Source: Eucommia ulmoides (taxonomy: Eukaryota > Streptophyta > Magnoliopsida > Garryales > Eucommiaceae). Taken from it: a stretch of 64,000 bases of DNA. The notes under the pieces were generated by a model. The model was not told the origin of the DNA. It searched no databases and saw only the letters and a list, made by a program, of their open reading frames with translations. Location of the stretch: positions 39,190,712 through 39,254,711 of the forward strand of contig CM028335.1 of assembly GCA_016647705.1 (NCBI GenBank), given 5' to 3'. Positions 58,465-64,000 of this stretch are shown here, in pieces; position 1 is the first letter of the stretch, and every line of letters starts with the position of its first letter. A program made the position numbers and the translations under genes.

Positions 58465-58484
58465 ACACACACACACACACACAA
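58465..58484. repeat. (AC)n microsatellite
   Basis: About 10 AC units. A second, similar tract lies at 58611-58630. Confidence 0.85.
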
Positions 58485-59199
58485 GTATTGTTAAACCTTT
58501 ATATAAATTATCATCATATAAAATAAATCAAAACACATACCTAGAGAGTGAGAGCACCCCAAATGAAAATTAGGGAAAGAATGGAAAAAGAGGAAAAAAT
58601 AAATCTTATACACACACACACACACACACATATGGGGCATATGGCGATTAATGGTTTCACTTACCCCTTTTTTCACTTTTTCTTATTTTTTGTTTCAATG
58701 TTTCGTGTCTGGATCCAAATTAGGCCACATGTTTCACTTGTTTGTTGTCCAATTCCCCATAATGCACATGTCCTTCCCATTTTCTTTATCTTTCTCTCTC
58801 TATCTTTTATTTTTTTAAGTGCATATGTACACAATATTATTTTAATAATTTTCACTAACTACTCTCCAAGTATATTTAAAATTTTATTTAAGTCCAAAAT
58901 AAAAATTAATATTATAAAATAACAATTGACCTCTAAAACTTTTAAACATCAAATTAAAATTAACATACAAATCTCCAAATTTCTTAAAATTAAGTTTTAA
59001 ATATCATGATAACCCACTAATGATTTTAAAGTATAATTTAAAATGATACATTAGACCCAAATATTTCTAACTGTTACAAAATGTAACAAAAAAATATGCA
59101 CGTGCAAAATTGGACTTTACACTTTTTTTTTTCTATTCTCTCTCTCTCTTTATCACTCTCTTATTTGATTTTTGGACGGGTAAAAATGGTATGTCTACA

Positions 59200-60710
59200 A
59201 TGTGTGCATTTGTTGTCTTAGAAACACCGCATGGTGGTTATAAGAATCACATATATTTAATTGTATTAACATGTTAGTATTGTGATTTGCTTATATCATT
59301 CATATCATGTATTCAATGATATTCTTGTATTCGATTATATGATTGATAGCTCTTATCTACTTTAGGATTTTTTAAAACGTGTTATACATATTGAATATTC
59401 AATCAACCATCATGTTCTTACCAATATACCCACAAATGCTTTAATTGATCCTATGAGTCGTAAAATGTTTGGAATTAAGTAGTGATAAAATATGGTTTAT
59501 ATGATAATTGATGCATACTTGATTTCTATTGATGATTTTCTTGCAAGAATGTTTCAAACAGTTTAGGTTATAAGATAATTTAGAGAAATATACATTCAAT
59601 CCAAAACTTGAAGTTTAAGTCAATGATAAGAACGAGATTGATTCAATGAGATATTTGATTAAAGTTGAATCTTTATTCAACTCAGTGGTAAAACAATCTC
59701 ATTCTTGTATGATTGAATTCAAAGTTTTTGTGATGTAAACTTATCATTGAAAAATCTTGTTCACATATTCGCATCTATATGTACGTCATACTTGTTCTTC
59801 TAGATATGCTCTGATTATATGTCTACATAAAATTCTAATGTTAGTTAATACTGTTGGATATAAACAAGTCATGTGATGATTATCAATTTTATTATATTTC
59901 TTGAATCACATTCTATTAATCTATTCTTTGAAATTCTTCATAAAATTAGTATTAAGCATGATCTTTTTGCCGGCATGTTCAGACTATCATATGATATTAA
60001 GCTTGAATTATTTTTTACTTAATTGTATGCATGTTAGTGTGAACTATATTTAGTAAACATTTATCATCTCCTGTTTTTAAACAATTATTATTCCGAAAGG
60101 GAGCAAAAATTTTATGAGATAATAACTTGGAAATATAAAATTATCCATGTTAAAGCATATATTAGAATTGCAGTAATCAGTTGAGTAATATTTTTTGTCC
60201 TTATGCGATAATGATTATAAACGATTTTGGGTATTTGATGTTTTGGTCAACTGGAGTTTAAGCTATATATGAAATATCTAATCTTTATCTCAAAGTAATC
60301 CTTATGTAAACGTTATAATGAATTAGTTAGCCTAATTTCGGTCAAATATTATATTACGATGTCATCATGTTTCATCATATTTTTAAAATCATTATCAAGT
60401 AATCCGACATTGAAATATTTTTATTCTTCCCCCAACTTTTTAAGATGACAAAGGGGGAGAGAGATGTGATTTTTCTTTTTACGAATGGTATGGTTTTTTC
60501 AAATTTTTTACAAAGGGGGAGAATGTCTTCCATATTTTATACATTGCATTGTATATCTTAAATTTTATTATAGTATCTTGAATAAAAAAAATTCTCATTA
60601 TGGTATGTTAATTATACAAAGCCCGTCTTAATATTCAAGAGGAGCGTGGTTATTATTATTATTTTTTTTGAAAATATCAAGTCAATAATCATCATAAAAA
60701 AGGGAGAGAT
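59200..60710 (+). other. Remaining interior of the SIRE-like element
   Basis: It resumes with CAFVVLETPHGGYKNH in the gag-side frame, then has no domain. Several AAAGGGGGAGA-like purine tracts occur at 60449-60520 and 60690-60710, typical of the region before a SIRE 3' LTR. Confidence 0.55.
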
Positions 60711-63127
60711 TGTTTTTTGATAAAACAATTAACTTAGATGTTTAAGAAACTAATGATTTTATTGAGTATTGCTTACAACAATTAGTTCCAGTATCAAATG
60801 AGATCAAATAAAAAAGTATTTTCTGAAGTTCAAGCTGGTTGCAATGGATGTTGTAGAAGACATTTTGAAAATAATATTTTTTGTATTACTAGGTAAAATA
60901 ATTTAATTCTTTTTAAGCTCTTAATGCAACTCGATTAGGATCACTCACTACACTTAAATATGTGTTAAATTCCATTGTGTGTGATTACGTGATAAGTATG
61001 TGCCATGATTGTTTAAATGTGTTAAGATACTTTCCTTTCATGTTTAGAGGTGTTGGGGTTCTAATTAGTTAACTGGTGTTAAGAATATTTAAAAAATTGT
61101 GTCTACCTAAACCAATGTTAAAAGTCATTATTTTTAGGCACTCTATGAAAGACCATTGTGCACTATTTTAGTCCTAACTTTATATATAGTTGGAATTTTG
61201 AGCTGAAACAAATTGCGTATGAAAATAAATTCCTTAAACTTTCCAACAAGTGGTCATATAGTTAAATAAAAGCTCAGACATATGAGTTATGCACATTTGA
61301 AGTATCAGGCAGTTTGTTGTAAATTTTAATTGACCGAAATTATAGTCAGTCAACTGAATGATGTAGATAAATGATTTTGTAGGATTTTTAAGTATTTTAG
61401 AGACCTATTTTTTTTTATTTATTTTTTTTTTCTCCGGACGTTTGAATTGATTTTGGACTTGAATAAGGACAAAAAAAAGTAGTTGGATTCATAATCAAAA
61501 TGGTAAAAAAAAAAATCTTTGGGTCAAAGGGGTTAGGATTAAGGAGAGAATTAAGAAAAATCTTACCTAAAACTAACCGTTGGAGGTGATCTGATTTGTG
61601 CTTAAAATAGCTACGTTTTTCATATTTGAAAATTAGATCTTAAGTGTGAAATATTCATATTTCAAAATGACTATTTTTTTGAAGTTAAGCTTTACAGGTT
61701 GACTGATGGAAGTACCAGTCGACCGATACATTTTAAAATTTTTAATTAACTTGAATGTTTTTTCAAAGATCTTCCAACCAATTTTTCAGTAGATAAACAT
61801 TGGAATATTATATCTGATCAGATGAAATATATTTTCAAATATATGGGAGATATTTTGGTAATTTTATTTAACCTTTATTTTCTAACTTTGTTATCTTTTA
61901 GTTAAAATTCTTTGTATTCTATGACTTCGATCAAATTATTTTTGAGACTAAATTGAGAGTCTTAAAAGTTATATTTTTGGTCAAATATAGTTGTTATAAA
62001 TATGTTTTATATATAGGGTCTATATGTGCTATTTTTTGGTATATCTTTTGAAAATAGTCGTTATAGGCTATATTTAAAATCACTTTATATATACCTACAA
62101 ATTATCACAGATTTATTACCAAGAATCATATAACATTTCAGATTTTTAAAGAGAGGAAAAATATTTTAAGCCTATATATTTTAGAGAGATCTTGATTGAT
62201 AAAAAGCCATTCTTTGCAAGAACGAGTTTCCAACAATTCTATCTTTGTCAAATCATTCTTGAGGAAATGTCGGTGAGATCGCTCTGATTAGTTTTGTGCT
62301 TGAAATCTTTGTACTTTACACGATATATATACTTTAATCTTTGAGCTTATTGAATCTGTGATATAAATCATTTTTTGTTGATATCGTTGAAAATTATTTA
62401 AAACGTTCTTGAAATTTGGTGTAAAAGGTTTTTGTGCTTAAATTGATAAATTCTGGATTATTGATTCTCATGTGCTTTAATTGATATATATTTTTTGAAA
62501 CTACTTCTATCACTTAGATCAGGACATTAATTGAGTTTACATTGAATTAAGTTGATATAATCTCTTGTGAGATCAAACAATTGATTTTTTGTATTATATA
62601 AGTATTAGTTTAGACCTAACGGTAACTGGTCTACATGATGTGTTGATTATGTGTAAAGTGACCTTACGCAATCTGCGTTTAAAAGTTTGATTCTTGCTTG
62701 AGGAAAAAGGATCAGGTGTGATTAGTGTTTGCAGTTGGACCTAAAGGATCTGGCCTAAGTGAGAGTGTTTGACTACGCATAAAAAGATCTTACCTAATCA
62801 AGGTATAACGGTTTAATTCTTATCGGGAAAATGGATTATTGTAAGGGTTTGATTCTTACTTGGAAAAATGATCAGGTATGGTTAATGGATTGTGAATTCC
62901 CTGTAAGAGTGTAGTGGAGTAGACGAAGGCAAGAATAACTTGCTGAGTTACTATAAATCCGTGTCACTATATCTATATCTTAACTCTTTATGTGTGCAAC
63001 TAGTAATTCACGTTTTCACAAATTAACAAGATAAAAATCGGTTAGGGAAATTGATTTCATTTTTTAATTTTTTTTTTTTAAAACTACCTAATTCAATTAT
63101 CCTCTTGAGTAGATCTTTGGGTCAACA
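60711..63127 (+). repeat. 3' LTR of the SIRE-like element, 2.4 kb
   Basis: Begins TGTTTTTTGATAAAACAATT after the purine tract and ends GATCTTTGGGTCAACA. It includes GGTTGACTGATGG..CAGTCGACCGATA words near 61700. Confidence 0.75.
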
Positions 63128-63947
63128 CAACCATTGTTTAAAAGTTGAGATTGTGCAATACATAGATGGGATGCCTAAATATGATTGGTATCTAAAGATT
63201 AATTCAATGTTGTATGGGCATATCAAGCGAATGTATTGGAATTCGAGTGGGGTCGTGGTTGTTGTTTTTTGCTCCATGTACTAGAATTCTTAGACTTCCT
63301 TTTATTTAATGTTATTCCAAGAAAATTATCCATTATTCTATTATTTTTAATGTATTGTTTATAGTACTGGTTATGTGAGCACATAAATGCTATTCCCCAT
63401 GTTAAATCAATGATGGATGCTTTTCTAAGATGGTTGTTGAAGTACCATGAATTTTGAAAGCGGAGAAAGTGGCAGAAATGAAAACAAGTTTCCATTCCAC
63501 CCTTTCTAAGTTATCCAAATCTGTTAATTTTGAAATGGGTTTTCAATGGATTTTCAAGGCGTCGGTTTAGAAAAGTATTCTTGGGCCGGAATTTTATGTT
63601 TAAAAAGGAGTTGCCATCTAGTATGGGGTTAAATGGTGTACTAGGTCACTGGGATTTTAGAAATTCTTTTTTATTTTAGAAATGACCCATGTTTTGACTC
63701 GTAAAGGTCTTTGTACCAAAGATTTCTTTTAAGGTTATAACTACTTTTAATTGATTTTATTATTAAACAAGACATGAATCACAACATGATATATATGAAA
63801 ATAACCCCTCAAGAACACCTTATATATATGAAAATTAGTTTTAAGGTTATCTCTTTGATTTTATCAAGAACACCTCAATCAAACTCATTAATTTAGACAA
63901 GTTACTGTTTAATTTTAAGTTGTTTAGTTAAAATGAAATGAAAGTAC

Positions 63948-63980
<33 letters not shown>

Positions 63981-64000
63981 CAGTCCTACTCGTAACTAAA
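63128..64000. other. Unassigned right flank
   Basis: No recognised gene. 63540-63660 (GGAGTTGCCATCTAGTATGG, GTACTAGGTCACTGGGA) resembles words found in long plant LTRs. A (TG)n tract lies at about 63955-63980. Confidence 0.45.
63955..63980. repeat. (TG)n microsatellite
   Basis: About 13 TG units close to the right window edge. Confidence 0.9.

Larger units (their letters stand above)
56111..59121. mobile_element. Solo LTR, family S, copy 2, with another solo LTR inside
   Basis: Begins TGTAATGACTCGG and ends GGACTTTACA. The target duplication CTTTT at 56106-56110 and 59122-59126 is perfect. It shares with copy 1 the words CTCTA..TAACGCCAGTAGTGGAC, AGGATCGTTTCACCTCACGATCG and AGACAGTATACTCACCT. 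Without the inner insertion it is about 2.1 kb. Confidence 0.85.
49449..59199 (+). mobile_element. LTR element nested in the SIRE-like gag
   Basis: Target duplication ATGTG is at 49444-49448 and 59200-59204. The flanking frame is restored across it (KTHAKLHV before, CAFVVLETPHGGYKNH after). The left LTR 49449-51276 starts ACACACCCCG and ends ATGTCTACA. The right copy ends ATGTCTACA at 59199. The right copy is recognisable from 52264, corresponding to 50030 in the left, and is itself broken by two solo LTRs. Between the copies (51277-52263) I find no gag or pol. Confidence 0.7.
52264..59199 (+). repeat. Right LTR copy of the nested element, in three pieces
   Basis: The pieces are 52264-53012, 55767-56110 and 59122-59199. 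Each follows the order of the left LTR: GTGTTTTATATATG, then CAAAACATGAGGATA, then AATGGGTTTTCGC, then the ATGTCTACA end. The first about 580 bp of the LTR are missing. Confidence 0.7.
47624..63127 (+). mobile_element. SIRE/Maximus-like copia retrotransposon, decayed, with a nested element
   Basis: The 5' LTR is 47624-48124 and the 3' LTR 60711-63127. They share the start (TTTTGATRAAACAATTAACTT region) and the end (AAAATCGGTTAGG, then GGTAGATCTTTGGG). The decayed primer site ATTAATACCAAAGCTTGATT follows the 5' LTR. The 3' LTR is preceded by CATCATAAAAAAGGGAGAG, the SIRE-type polypurine region. The interior shows only gag-like pieces (48180-49448 and 59200-59260), and no pol was found. 49449-59199 is a nested insertion. 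No target duplication could be confirmed. Confidence 0.7.

Noticed and set aside
1..64000. CRISPR arrays, prokaryotic operons, tRNA or rRNA genes
   Set aside because: No regularly spaced repeats, Shine-Dalgarno-led gene clusters, tRNA cloverleaf boxes or rRNA motifs were seen on either strand. The window is clearly eukaryotic nuclear DNA.

Overview
This is nuclear DNA from a flowering plant, probably a dicot with a transposon-rich genome. The grounds are GT-AG introns up to about 13 kb, plant-type LINEs with DUF4283-like ORF1 and RNase H, Ty1/copia and Ty3/gypsy chromovirus elements primed by tRNA-iMet, many PIF/Harbinger- and hAT-like short elements, and no bacterial-style gene packing. I cannot name the species.

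I find one host gene. A SET-domain protein methyltransferase of the Rubisco-LSMT/SETD class lies on the + strand in seven exons (12678-12810, 18372-18448, 19134-19331, 28777-28966, 29145-29329, 29455-29555, 42496-42631). The junctions are GT-AG and phase-compatible, and together give 339 codons and a stop. The first visible exon starts inside the protein, so the 5' exons lie to the left, outside the window or unrecognised. The three long introns (5.6, 9.4 and 12.9 kb) consist largely of transposable elements.

Layout. 1-2965: a minus-strand LINE split by a 2.25-kb non-autonomous LTR element that carries a fragment of a SURF6-like nucleolar protein gene. 3050-7140: a decayed chromovirus. 7140-11680: a decayed plant L1-type LINE. 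12678-42631: the SET gene. Its intron 1 holds a LINE fragment, a 330-bp tandem duplication and a MITE. Intron 3 holds a LINE, opposed copia fragments, a hAT-like element and a Tat-like LTR. Intron 6 holds a minus-strand copia carrying a hAT MITE, and a solo gypsy LTR split by a nearly intact plus-strand copia. 43107-45949: three Harbinger-like MITEs. 47624-63127: a SIRE/Maximus-like copia with a second LTR element nested in it. That second element holds two solo LTRs of one family, one of which contains a third solo LTR. 63128-64000: unassigned.

Most open reading frames are broken by stops and frameshifts, so element entries are remnants unless stated otherwise. Target-site duplications (TSDs) allow the order of several insertions to be worked out. 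I saw no tRNA, rRNA, CRISPR array or prokaryotic feature. Family names rest on recognising motifs by eye, not on a database search.
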